From positions 1 to 64,000 of the forward strand of contig JQKK01000016.1 of assembly GCA_000746015.1 (NCBI GenBank): a stretch of 64,000 nt of DNA, read 5' to 3'. The position numbers and the translations under genes were made by a program. Position 1 is the first letter of the stretch. Each line of letters starts with the position of its first letter. The notes beneath the pieces are model-generated. The model did not search any database, had not been told where the DNA came from, and worked only from the letters and a program-made list of their open reading frames with translations. Shown here piece by piece: positions 1 to 8,036 of this stretch. This DNA comes from Lachnospiraceae bacterium MA2020 (lineage in GTDB: Bacteria > Bacillota > Clostridia > Lachnospirales > Lachnospiraceae).

Positions 1-116
1 CCCCCCCAGACCGTCCCAAAACTGGGATTTATCAGCATTTTCGTTGATGTTTTTTAATCCACATCTACTAATTTTAAGCACAAAAATAGCCTCACTTTTC
101 TTTTATTACTTTCGCA

Positions 117-1962
117 ATTGAAAACTGAATAAAATGCATAATATTTAGAAAAGTTAGGCTTGTTATTGTACCATTAATTCCATTAACTTATTGAATCCAA
201 GCATGTTTTTTGCCCGTTCTATATTATAGCCCAGGCACATGAGCGCAAATTCACCATCCACTTTCCGCATGCCTTTCAGCAGGAAGTAAGTGGCTCCCAT
301 TGCTCTTTTTATAGTTCCAAAAGGATGCTCAGACAGGCACATTCTTTTGGCTGTTTTTTGTCTGTCAGGCTTCAAGAAAAACTTTACTACCTGCAAAACT
401 TTATAATGAAACTTTGATGCTTTTCTTTTTGACTTTGCCTGACTCACATCTATTGTTTCTTCTGCTTCATTCCAAGTTTTGCAAGGTCTTTCTAATCCAT
501 CTTTTGTAAAATCAAGTTCCTTCCACTCGTTTTTTCCTTTGTAGCATTTATTGCGATTTTTACAATGACGGCAGGCTGTTTTATTTGCATATCTGATGCT
601 TCCATTTTTCTTGATACATTTCTGTCTTAGTATTTCTCCTGCGGGACAATACACGAGATTTCTTTCTGGGTCTCTTACAAAATATCCTTCCAATGCTCGT
701 GCCTTCATGGATTCCTCTGTACCATACACAGACTTTTCCGACTCTATTTTCTCGCTGTCAAGATCCTTACGCCGCACAGTTTTAACTTCCATTCCGCTTA
801 TTATATCTTTATAAACTTCTGGAATAACACCGGCATGAAGACATTTTTTTATTTCTTCTGGATTGTTGCTTTTTTCATTCGCTTCTGCTTCTTCGTAAGA
901 AATTTCAAGTTCATAACTATCTTTTCCGTCATCAGTAATTACATGTGGGATAATTCCATTTTCAAGACAAGATATCATATCATCTTCTTGTTCATATCCC
1001 TTATCTGCTACAACTTCGATTATTTCATCACCATTATTTTTCTTTATATCTTTTAGAGTTGAAAACAATAGGCCATGGTCTGTAACTTGATTTGTAGTAT
1101 TATAATCGCGAATAATATGAGTGTTTGAATCAACCGCAGTCTGTGGATTATAAGATACTGTAAACCCATTTTTATTTTTCATAAGTCTGGCATCCGAATC
1201 AGTAAGTGATTTTTGAGCTGCACCTGATTCTTCCATTTCACGCTGATAGCATTTGTATTTTTCCTGACGTTCTTTGGCTTCTTTAAGCTTTTCCTCTACA
1301 AGTTTTCTTTCTTCAGAATCAGAATTTTCATCTTTATCTTCAGCGTCCAAAACCCTCATATACTCTTCGATATGTCCATCAAGCCATTTAATTCTGTCAT
1401 CAATCTTATTTTTTGTAAAATTCCTGTCCTTGGAATTACATGCTTGAAATTTACTTCCATCTACGGAAATAAATCCCCACTCAACAGCCGAATCAATTCT
1501 TTTATTGAACTCATGAAATACTTTTTTCAAGCATTCAGCATTCTTTCTTCTGAATTCTGAAATAGTTCTATAATCTGGTTCAACTCCACCAATCAGCCAT
1601 TTGACTTCAATATTCACTTTACAATTTTTTGCAAGCTTTCGTGATGACCGAATCTGATTCTTATATCCATAAATGTAAAGCTTTAGCATTCCCTTCGGAT
1701 CATACAGAGGTCTTCCTTCTATTGCAGCTTCCTTAATGTCGAATTGCCCAAGATTAAGACCATCAACAAACTTATCGATAATTCTTGCGTCACTATCATC
1801 CGCTACCAGCGAATCCCATGCAACCATCATCAATTGATTTCTATCAAAAGTCTTTACATATGGCATAATTATCACCTCAATATTTAGTGGTTTAATACAT
1901 CTATTATACCATAAAAGCAAACTCCTAAACCTTGAATTTATGCACTTTATTCAGTTTTCAAT
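117..1962 (-). mobile_element. IS1182-family insertion sequence
   Basis: The transposase gene is bracketed by terminal inverted repeats of about 25 bp. The left end begins at 117 (ATTGAAAACTGAATAAAATG) and the right end finishes at 1962; its reverse complement reads the same apart from one A/G difference. No clear target duplication is seen, although short similar sequence (TTCG..) lies just outside both ends. Intact ends together with an intact transposase suggest a recent or still movable copy. Confidence 0.85.
163..1866 (-). CDS. IS1182 family DDE transposase
   Basis: This 567-residue transposase catalyses cut-and-paste movement of the surrounding element. The start chosen is the ATG of MPYVKTFDRNQ, because GAGGTGATAATT precedes it; longer upstream reading lacks a ribosome site. 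The N-terminal DUF772-type region is followed by the DDE core: VDGSKFQAC holds the first Asp, VVADKGYEQ the second, and SEHPFGTIKRAMG the Glu. A C-terminal cysteine set (CRHCKNRNKC) matches the zinc-ribbon-like part of the family. The reading frame is complete and of normal family length, so it is probably functional. Confidence 0.93.
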   Translation of the reverse strand: MPYVKTFDRNQLMMVAWDSLVADDSDARIIDKFVDGLNLGQFDIKEAAIEGRPLYDPKGMLKLYIYGYKNQIRSSRKLAKNCKVNIEVKWLIGGVEPDYRTISEFRRKNAECLKKVFHEFNKRIDSAVEWGFISVDGSKFQACNSKDRNFTKNKIDDRIKWLDGHIEEYMRVLDAEDKDENSDSEERKLVEEKLKEAKERQEKYKCYQREMEESGAAQKSLTDSDARLMKNKNGFTVSYNPQTAVDSNTHIIRDYNTTNQVTDHGLLFSTLKDIKKNNGDEIIEVVADKGYEQEDDMISCLENGIIPHVITDDGKDSYELEISYEEAEANEKSNNPEEIKKCLHAGVIPEVYKDIISGMEVKTVRRKDLDSEKIESEKSVYGTEESMKARALEGYFVRDPERNLVYCPAGEILRQKCIKKNGSIRYANKTACRHCKNRNKCYKGKNEWKELDFTKDGLERPCKTWNEAEETIDVSQAKSKRKASKFHYKVLQVVKFFLKPDRQKTAKRMCLSEHPFGTIKRAMGATYFLLKGMRKVDGEFALMCLGYNIERAKNMLGFNKLMELMVQ

Positions 1963-2140
1963 GTACGAATTTATATGTTAAACACCACAATATTTTGAGG
2001 TGCATTAACCATTAATATATACTGTCAAAGATTGACTTAATTTATCATTCATCTAGTTTTTAGACAGTCTCCCCCGAGTATTCTGTCAACAGTTTTGGAT
2101 TATGTTCTAAATATTATACATTTATATATTAATAGTAAAA
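1963..2140. other. AT-rich gap between IS end and pseudogene
   Basis: I see no gene, strong promoter or terminator here. The sequence is very AT-rich and probably belongs to the decayed locus that the insertion sequence entered. Confidence 0.5.
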
Positions 2141-2483
2141 TTGTCTGAATTTTTAAATTGTAGTTCTAAACTTTTCAGATGGATTTATGTCTGTCCGCAC
2201 AGGATAGAATTTGCAGATGCAATACGTAAAGTAAGTCATAAGGACACAATTATCCGTATACAGGAAAGTGATAAACTAATACGAGATGTTGTCGAAATGA
2301 ACGAAGCAGCTGTCGCTGCGCAAATAATGTAATGATACCGCCGACGGTGCAATTAAACAAATTCTTGAAAGAGATTATCCGGATAAGCTGAAGGACAGAG
2401 GTGAAGAGATACTTTTGGTAGGGATAAGCTACAATAAAAACGACCCTGATAAACATCACAGCTGCAAAATTGAAAAGATATAA
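2141..2483 (+). pseudogene. Remnant of AAA-ATPase-like/PD-(D/E)XK nuclease protein
   Basis: Two pieces of one protein family sit in different frames. The first piece (to about 2332) contains ESDKLIRDVVEMNEAAVAAQ, which resembles the linker of the large Lachnospiraceae/Bacteroidetes AAA-ATPase-like (DUF1703) proteins. The second, 2340-2483, reads ADGAIKQILERDYPDKL...EEILLVGISYNKN, the usual C-terminal end of the PD-(D/E)XK domain. Most of the nuclease domain between them, and the whole ATPase part, are missing. The gene has therefore lost its 5' part, suffered an internal deletion, and is not expected to make a working product. Family assignment is from memory of the motif pattern. Confidence 0.6.
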
Positions 2484-2492
2484 ATAAAGAAA

Positions 2493-2530
2493 GAACAGAT
2501 GCCTGCAAAAACAGACACCTGCTCTTTTTT
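2493..2530. terminator. Imperfect hairpin with T-run
   Basis: GAACAGATGCCTG pairs with CAGACACCTGCTC (three mismatches) and is followed by six T on the plus strand. The complementary A-rich side also gives the minus-strand operon (EamA gene end) a possible terminator. Confidence 0.55.
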
Positions 2531-2542
2531 ATAAACAATCAC

Positions 2543-3433
2543 CTATTTTTGTATTTTTACATTGTAATACCATTTAACTACCGACGCGCCGATTATTATG
2601 ACATAACCTATTATACTGTACACGTTTGGTACTTCTCCCAAAAACATGATTCCAATCAATGCTGCAAAGATGACCTGGGTATAGTCAAATACCGAGATCT
2701 CCTTTGCAGGGGCAAGGCTATACGCCTTTGTGATGCAGAACTGACCAAGTGCGGCAGATGCTCCTGCAAGTACAAGGCATTCCCACTGCTGTACGCTCAT
2801 CGGCTTGAAATTAAATATCAGAGACGGAAGAGTCACGAGCACGGAGAACATTGAGAAGCAAAAGACTATCACCGGTCCTCTCTCTCCCATCATGCCAAGC
2901 TTACGCACAAAAGTATACGCCGTACCTGCGCCAAAACCACTCAGAAGTCCTACAAGTGCCGGCAGGCTTGCAAGTCCCGCTGTCGGCTGTACGATGAAAA
3001 GCACTCCGACAAACGCAATGGCAACCATAAGCCACTCAAACTTATTTGGTATTTCTTTCAAAATGAACACTGACATCACGATAGCAAAAAATGGAGACAT
3101 TTTATTAAGGATATTTGCATCTGCTATAGCCAGATGGTCAATTGCCCAAAAGTTCATGATAAGACCCGTCGTGCCAAAAAGGCATCTCATAAATATGCCC
3201 TTATAACTCGTCTTCTTTATCTTAAAACCGTCATCAGATCTTGCAAGAGTAATACCCGCGATAACAGCCGCAACTGCATTTCTGAAAAAGGCTTTCTGCA
3301 TGGTCGGTACATCACCCGATAGCCTTACAAAAAACGTCATCATCGAAAAGCCAAAAGCTTCAAGTATTACAAATAAGATCGCGAGTGCATGTCTGTTTTG
3401 AACTTTAGTATTTTCGATCCTCGTATTTTCCAT
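2543..3433 (-). CDS. EamA/DMT family transporter
   Basis: A drug/metabolite-transporter family membrane protein of about 296 residues with two EamA repeats and roughly ten hydrophobic helices; substrate unknown. The repeats begin near HALAILFVILEAFGFSMMTF and near GPVIVFCFSMFSVLVTLPSL. It is the last gene of the Nif-like/Hyp operon, and its start region overlaps the end of hypE, so translation is probably coupled. An ATG at 3442 is also possible, but GAGG lies only 2 nt before it and 11 nt before the ATG at 3433, which I prefer. The context could mean export or uptake of a metabolite used or made by the operon, but this is inference. It may equally be an unrelated passenger. Confidence 0.8.
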   Translation of the reverse strand: MENTRIENTKVQNRHALAILFVILEAFGFSMMTFFVRLSGDVPTMQKAFFRNAVAAVIAGITLARSDDGFKIKKTSYKGIFMRCLFGTTGLIMNFWAIDHLAIADANILNKMSPFFAIVMSVFILKEIPNKFEWLMVAIAFVGVLFIVQPTAGLASLPALVGLLSGFGAGTAYTFVRKLGMMGERGPVIVFCFSMFSVLVTLPSLIFNFKPMSVQQWECLVLAGASAALGQFCITKAYSLAPAKEISVFDYTQVIFAALIGIMFLGEVPNVYSIIGYVIIIGASVVKWYYNVKIQK

Positions 3434-3435
3434 TT

Positions 3436-4440
3436 TTAGCATATCCTCGGAAGCAGCTCATTTCCCGGCTGCGGAAGTATTGTCTGAGTGCCTATCTCTG
3501 TTTCCATGATAACTCTGCCCCGATTTTCCTCAGTGATCACACCGATCTTGGCAGCTCCTGCAGTATCCGGGAACTCTTTTAATACTTCGATAAGCTTATC
3601 AGCCTTTTCTTCCGGAAGTATGATAACAAGTCTGCCCTCGCATGCGAGATAGAGCGGCTCAAGTCCAAGCATACCGGTAACTCCTCTTACCTCGTCGGCA
3701 ACAGGGATATCGCTTGCGCAAAGCTTTACACCGACTCCGCTCTCCTTTGTGATCTCGTAAAGAACTGTGCCTACTCCGCCTCGTGTAGCGTCTCTTACGA
3801 CGTGGATATCTCCTACCTTTGTGATAGCCGCTTCAACCGGATGCCAAAGCGGTGCACAGTCACTCTTTACATCAGCCTCGATACCATAGTCATCCCTTGC
3901 GAGAAGTATGCATGTTCCATGCCTTCCGACATCTCCGGTCACAACGATGGCATCACCCGGTCTTGCAAGGGCTCCCGAAGTATTTGCTCCTTCTATAAGC
4001 TCTCCGACACCGGTAGTAGTGATAAATACGCCGTCAACCTGACCCTTTCCTGCAACCTTTGTATCACCGGCAACGATCCTTACGCCGACTTTTGCAGCCG
4101 TCTCAGCCATAGCCGCTGCGATCTCTTTGAGCTTGTCCATCTCAAAGCCTTCCTCGATGACAAAACCACATGTCAGATATAGTGGTCTTGCTCCCATGCA
4201 TGAGAGGTCATTTACTGTACCGCAAATTGACAGCTTACCGATATTTCCGCCGTTAAAAAATGCCGGTGAAACAATGAAGCCGTCTGTTGTCATGGCTATC
4301 CTGCCATTTGGTCTTGGAAGTATAGCCGCATCGTCTGCTGTAAAAAATTCATTTGAAAAGTGTTCCTTGAACACTTTCTCTATAAGCTCGCTTGTCTGTT
4401 TACCACCTGCGCCATGTGCAAGCGTTACTGTTTCTGTCAT
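3436..4440 (-). CDS. hypE: Hydrogenase expression/formation protein HypE
   Basis: HypE accepts a carbamoyl group from HypF on its C-terminal cysteine and dehydrates it with ATP to a thiocyanate, the source of cyanide ligands for iron. The protein is about 334 residues, the normal length, and ends in PRIC, so the essential terminal Cys is present. The glycine-rich N-terminus (LAHGAGGKQTSELI) and ATP-binding AIRS-type core (TTDGFIVSPAFFNGGNIGKL) are typical. I chose the ATG of MTETVTL, with AGAGG 8 nt upstream. It follows hypD by 23 nt and overlaps the EamA gene. With HypC, D and F it would form the Fe(CN)2CO group, yet no NiFe hydrogenase is in the window. Confidence 0.95.
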   Translation of the reverse strand: MTETVTLAHGAGGKQTSELIEKVFKEHFSNEFFTADDAAILPRPNGRIAMTTDGFIVSPAFFNGGNIGKLSICGTVNDLSCMGARPLYLTCGFVIEEGFEMDKLKEIAAAMAETAAKVGVRIVAGDTKVAGKGQVDGVFITTTGVGELIEGANTSGALARPGDAIVVTGDVGRHGTCILLARDDYGIEADVKSDCAPLWHPVEAAITKVGDIHVVRDATRGGVGTVLYEITKESGVGVKLCASDIPVADEVRGVTGMLGLEPLYLACEGRLVIILPEEKADKLIEVLKEFPDTAGAAKIGVITEENRGRVIMETEIGTQTILPQPGNELLPRIC

Positions 4441-4463
4441 TTTCATTTCCTCTTTTTCTATGA

Positions 4464-5504
4464 TTAACCGAACTGATAATATGCGCTGCATGTACCCTCA
4501 TTTGATACCATGCACGCTCCTACCGGGTGCTCCGGTGTGCATACCTTGCCAAAGAGCGGACACTCATGTGGCTTGCACTGGCCTTTGAGTATCTCACCGC
4601 ATCTGCAGCCAGGATTACTCCTGCCGGAGGTACGTGTGATATTGAATTTCTTTGCCGCATCAAAGCCTGCATACTCCTCGCGCAGCTCTCTCCCGGAATT
4701 TTCTATAACTCCGATTCCTCTCCACTCAGCGTCGCAAGGCTGCATATACTTATCAACAAGAGCCATTGCTTCCGGGCTGCCCTTTCCTGTGACTACACGT
4801 GGATATGCATTTACCAAAAATGGCTTACCCTCACCAAACTTCTTGACAGCTATAGCCAGAGCTGTAAGAAGCTCAGACGGAGTAAAGCCTGCTATTACAC
4901 CGCTCATACCCTTTGCAAGCATATCTTCACAGTCCTTAAGTCCTGTAATAGTATGGACATGTCCCGGATAAAGATATACATCCGTATGATCTGCCATCGC
5001 ACTATATGCACCCGGCATTGTCTTGTTTGCTGTGAGAAGTGAAAAATTGCTGATACCGTCAGCTTCTGCATTTTTTACAGCTATGCATGATGAAGGAGTA
5101 GTCGTTTCAAATCCAACCGACAAAAACGCAACCTCTTCATCCGGATGCTCAACAGCATACTTCTCTGCATCCTGCGGAGAATAAACAGTCTGAATCCTTG
5201 CACCTTTCGCTCTTGCTCCGGCAAGACTCATCTCAGAGCCCGGCACTCTTACGAGATCTCCAAATGTGCATATCGTAACATTATGCTCAAGCGCCAGTTC
5301 CACTGCCTCATCTATAAAACCGGCAGGTGTAACGCATACCGGGCATCCAGGTCCCGATATCAGCTCTATCTTATCAGACAGAAGATTTCTTATTCCATGT
5401 CTGAAAATTTCATGTGTATGTGTTCCGCAGACCTCCATTATACGGATCTTTTCACCGTCATAATTTTTCAAAAGCTCTGCAGCTTTTTTCGTAGCTTCTG
5501 TCAT
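4464..5504 (-). CDS. hypD: Hydrogenase formation protein HypD
   Basis: HypD is an iron-sulfur protein that with HypC forms the scaffold on which iron receives two CN and one CO. Its 346 residues carry the family signatures: MEVCGTHTHEIFRHG near residue 25, GPGCPVCVTP near 50, and a C-terminal cysteine cluster for the [4Fe-4S] centre (NPGCRCGEILKGQC then CPLFGKVC). All expected cysteines appear present. The start ATG overlaps the hypC stop by one base (TAATG), so the pair is translationally coupled. The gene is complete with no sign of decay. Confidence 0.96.
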   Translation of the reverse strand: MTEATKKAAELLKNYDGEKIRIMEVCGTHTHEIFRHGIRNLLSDKIELISGPGCPVCVTPAGFIDEAVELALEHNVTICTFGDLVRVPGSEMSLAGARAKGARIQTVYSPQDAEKYAVEHPDEEVAFLSVGFETTTPSSCIAVKNAEADGISNFSLLTANKTMPGAYSAMADHTDVYLYPGHVHTITGLKDCEDMLAKGMSGVIAGFTPSELLTALAIAVKKFGEGKPFLVNAYPRVVTGKGSPEAMALVDKYMQPCDAEWRGIGVIENSGRELREEYAGFDAAKKFNITRTSGRSNPGCRCGEILKGQCKPHECPLFGKVCTPEHPVGACMVSNEGTCSAYYQFG

Positions 5505-5716
5505 TATTTCAAGAACTCCTCTGCAAGAATATCTGATTCATTTTCATCATCATCTGTGATCTTTGCGATAGCTGAACCCGCATGAACCATGACAAAATCT
5601 CCCGGCTCAAGATCAGCGATAAGCTCTGATGACACACTTCTCCTTGCTCCGGATGCGTCAACCAACGCTGTACCATTACTTACCTTTATTACTCTAGCTG
5701 ATAAACCAACACACAT
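5504..5716 (-). CDS. hypC: Hydrogenase maturation chaperone HypC
   Basis: A 70-residue HypC/HybG-type chaperone that binds HypD and carries the Fe(CN)2CO unit to its target. The invariant N-terminal Met-Cys (MCVGLSARVIKV) is present; the Cys is exposed after Met removal and binds iron. The OB-fold continues as EPGDFVMVHAGSAIAKI, the family hallmark. It lies between hypF (6-nt gap) and hypD (1-nt overlap). The acidic tail (TDDDENESDILAEEF) is ordinary for the family. The target protein in this organism is uncertain because no hydrogenase gene is adjacent. Confidence 0.95.
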   Translation of the reverse strand: MCVGLSARVIKVSNGTALVDASGARRSVSSELIADLEPGDFVMVHAGSAIAKITDDDENESDILAEEFLK

Positions 5717-5722
5717 AACTTT

Positions 5723-8020
5723 TTACTCCTTATTAATAAACGAAGCCTGTCCAAGGCATAATCCGCCGTCATTTGGCGGAACCAATGAATGGATGAGTAC
5801 ATTATAACCGTATCTCTCTAATCGGCTATGAGTCAACTCAAGAAGCAGTGTATTTTGAAATACTCCGCCACTCAATGCGATCGTACTGATACCGGTCTTG
5901 TCTGAAGCATATTTCAAAGCCTCTGCGATCTCGGCGGCAAGCGCCGCATGAAACTCAAATGCAAGCTCATCTGACGGTCTGTGCGCAAGCACACCTTCAA
6001 CCAACGTCTTAAATAAACTGTCGGTAGGCAGATGTGCAAAACCATCTGTATCTATTATCGGCAAAATTTGATCTTTCTCAAGAGCCACTTCAAAAAGACC
6101 TCTTTCTGCTGCAAACTGAAGCTCTGTAGCTGCTTCTCCTTCAAAGCTCGACTCTTTGCATATGCCAAGCAGGGCACTCACCGCATCAAACAGCCTTCCG
6201 GCACTGGTCGAAACTGCTGTATTTAAGCCTTTCTCAGTCATTTTTGCGATCAGCTTTACATCTGATGCCTTGCAAAGACCTGTCTCTTCTGCTATCGCTG
6301 CTGCTCTGTCTGAGCCATAGACAGATGCAAGAAGCGATGCTGCGATCCTCCAGCCTGATTTTGAAGCGCTATCACCGCCCACCTGCTTGAACGGCACTAT
6401 CGAGCCAAGCCTTTCAAAACTGCTGCAAGTGCACCTCAGAATTTCGCCGCCCCATATCGTGCCATCCGTGCCGTAACCGGTACCATCAAAGGATGCTCCA
6501 AGCACTTCGCCATCAAAGGCATTTTCTGCCATACACGATAAAATATGGGCATAATGATGCTGAATTTTTACCGGCTTTACACCATAGCTTTCAGAGAGCA
6601 TCTCTGCGACTTCTGTAGAATGATATCCCGGATGCAGGTCACAGACCACCTCCGGCTTCTCTATCTCAAGCATCCTTCCTACAAGATCTATTGAACTTTT
6701 CAACGCTTCAACAGATCTGATATCAGCAAGATCTCCGATAAAAGCAGATGGATAAGCCATATTCCTGCGCCTGTAGCAAAACGTATTTTTCAGCTCTCCG
6801 CCAACCGCAAGCGTATTACCATCTTTCGTTCTTCCAAGCTTAAAAGGAAGAGGTGCAAATCCACGCGAGCGGCGTATCATGTATGGCTTGCCGCGATAAA
6901 AATCCATCACTGTATCATCGGCACGAGTCCTTATCGGACGGTCATGCGACAGTATCAGATCTACAAAACTTCCAATCTCTTTTAATGCTTCATCATCGGT
7001 ATGACATATCGGCGCTCCAGATACATTTCCGCTCGTCATCACAAGCGCAGACGGCATATTGACGCCATCCGGATAATCAAACAACAGCATGTGAAGAGGT
7101 GTGTACGGCAGCATAACGCCTAGTCGCGGATTGCCCGGTGCAACCGAATCAGCAAGTGAAGTATCATCTTTACGCTTAAGCAGCACTATCGGCTTTTGAT
7201 GCCCCATCAGCATCTCGCGCTGCTCCGGAGTAATCTCGCACTCATCCTCTGCCGCTTCTATATCTTTCATCATAACGGCAAACGGCTTACGCGGGCGGTT
7301 TTTCCTTTCTCTAAGGAGCTCAACCGCTGCCTCATTTGTAGCATCACATGCCAGATGAAATCCACCAATGCCCTTTATGGCTACGATCTTGCCATCAGCC
7401 AAAGCCTTCCTTGCATGAGTGATCGCATCGCCACTTTTTATATCACTTCCGACGATGTACACTTCCGGGCCACAGTCCGGGCAGCATACCGGCTGCGCAT
7501 CATAGCGCCTGTCAGTGCTGTCGTGATACTCTCTGCTGCACTCATCGCACATAGGAAAATCCTTCATGGTAGTGCGCTCCCGGTCATACGGAAGATTTTC
7601 AAGTATAGTAAATCTCGGTCCACACTGGGTACAGTTAATGAATGGATGCAGATATCTTCGGTTATTTTTGTCAAATAATTCTCTCCTGCAGTCCTCACAT
7701 GTCGCAATATCCGCCGGGATAAAAATCTCCCCTGAAGTTCCACGGCTCTCGACTATCTCAAAACCGTCATACTCCCTATACGCCAGAGAAATATCATCAA
7801 TCCTCTGAATATCTGCCCTGTCGGGAGGACTTTCACGAAGAAGCTTCTTCAGTGCATTTATCGAGCTGCTTTCGCCCGTCGCAATTATCTCCACATAAGG
7901 TCCATAATTGCACACACTTCCTGAAACCCCATGCATTTCGGCAAAGCGAGCCACTGTCGGGCGAAATCCCACCCCCTGCACAATTCCATAAATCTTTAAT
8001 TGTCTTGTCTCTCTTGCCAA
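5723..8020 (-). CDS. hypF: Carbamoyltransferase HypF
   Basis: HypF makes carbamoyl-adenylate from carbamoyl phosphate and ATP and transfers the carbamoyl to HypE. Domains in order: acylphosphatase (YGIVQGVGFRPTVARF), two zinc fingers (CEDC with CTQC; CDEC with CPDC), YrdC-like domain (KGIGGFHLACDA), and Kae1-like domain (HHYAHILSC; SFDGTGYGTDG; ALSGGVFQN). Length is normal, about 765 residues. A GTG at 8062 extends the frame but overlaps the upstream gene and has no ribosome site. I prefer the TTG at 8020: GAGGGAG lies 11 nt before it, and the resulting N-terminus MARETRQLKIYGIVQGVG matches family practice. The gene follows the NifDK-like fusion closely, in one operon. Confidence 0.94.
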   Translation of the reverse strand: MARETRQLKIYGIVQGVGFRPTVARFAEMHGVSGSVCNYGPYVEIIATGESSSINALKKLLRESPPDRADIQRIDDISLAYREYDGFEIVESRGTSGEIFIPADIATCEDCRRELFDKNNRRYLHPFINCTQCGPRFTILENLPYDRERTTMKDFPMCDECSREYHDSTDRRYDAQPVCCPDCGPEVYIVGSDIKSGDAITHARKALADGKIVAIKGIGGFHLACDATNEAAVELLRERKNRPRKPFAVMMKDIEAAEDECEITPEQREMLMGHQKPIVLLKRKDDTSLADSVAPGNPRLGVMLPYTPLHMLLFDYPDGVNMPSALVMTSGNVSGAPICHTDDEALKEIGSFVDLILSHDRPIRTRADDTVMDFYRGKPYMIRRSRGFAPLPFKLGRTKDGNTLAVGGELKNTFCYRRRNMAYPSAFIGDLADIRSVEALKSSIDLVGRMLEIEKPEVVCDLHPGYHSTEVAEMLSESYGVKPVKIQHHYAHILSCMAENAFDGEVLGASFDGTGYGTDGTIWGGEILRCTCSSFERLGSIVPFKQVGGDSASKSGWRIAASLLASVYGSDRAAAIAEETGLCKASDVKLIAKMTEKGLNTAVSTSAGRLFDAVSALLGICKESSFEGEAATELQFAAERGLFEVALEKDQILPIIDTDGFAHLPTDSLFKTLVEGVLAHRPSDELAFEFHAALAAEIAEALKYASDKTGISTIALSGGVFQNTLLLELTHSRLERYGYNVLIHSLVPPNDGGLCLGQASFINKE

Positions 8021-8036
8021 AATTACATCATCTCCC

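Noticed and set aside
835-1056. Hydrophobic plus-strand ORFs inside the IS and in many genes
   Set aside because: They lie antisense to clear coding sequence with full family motifs and lack ribosome sites, so they are shadows.
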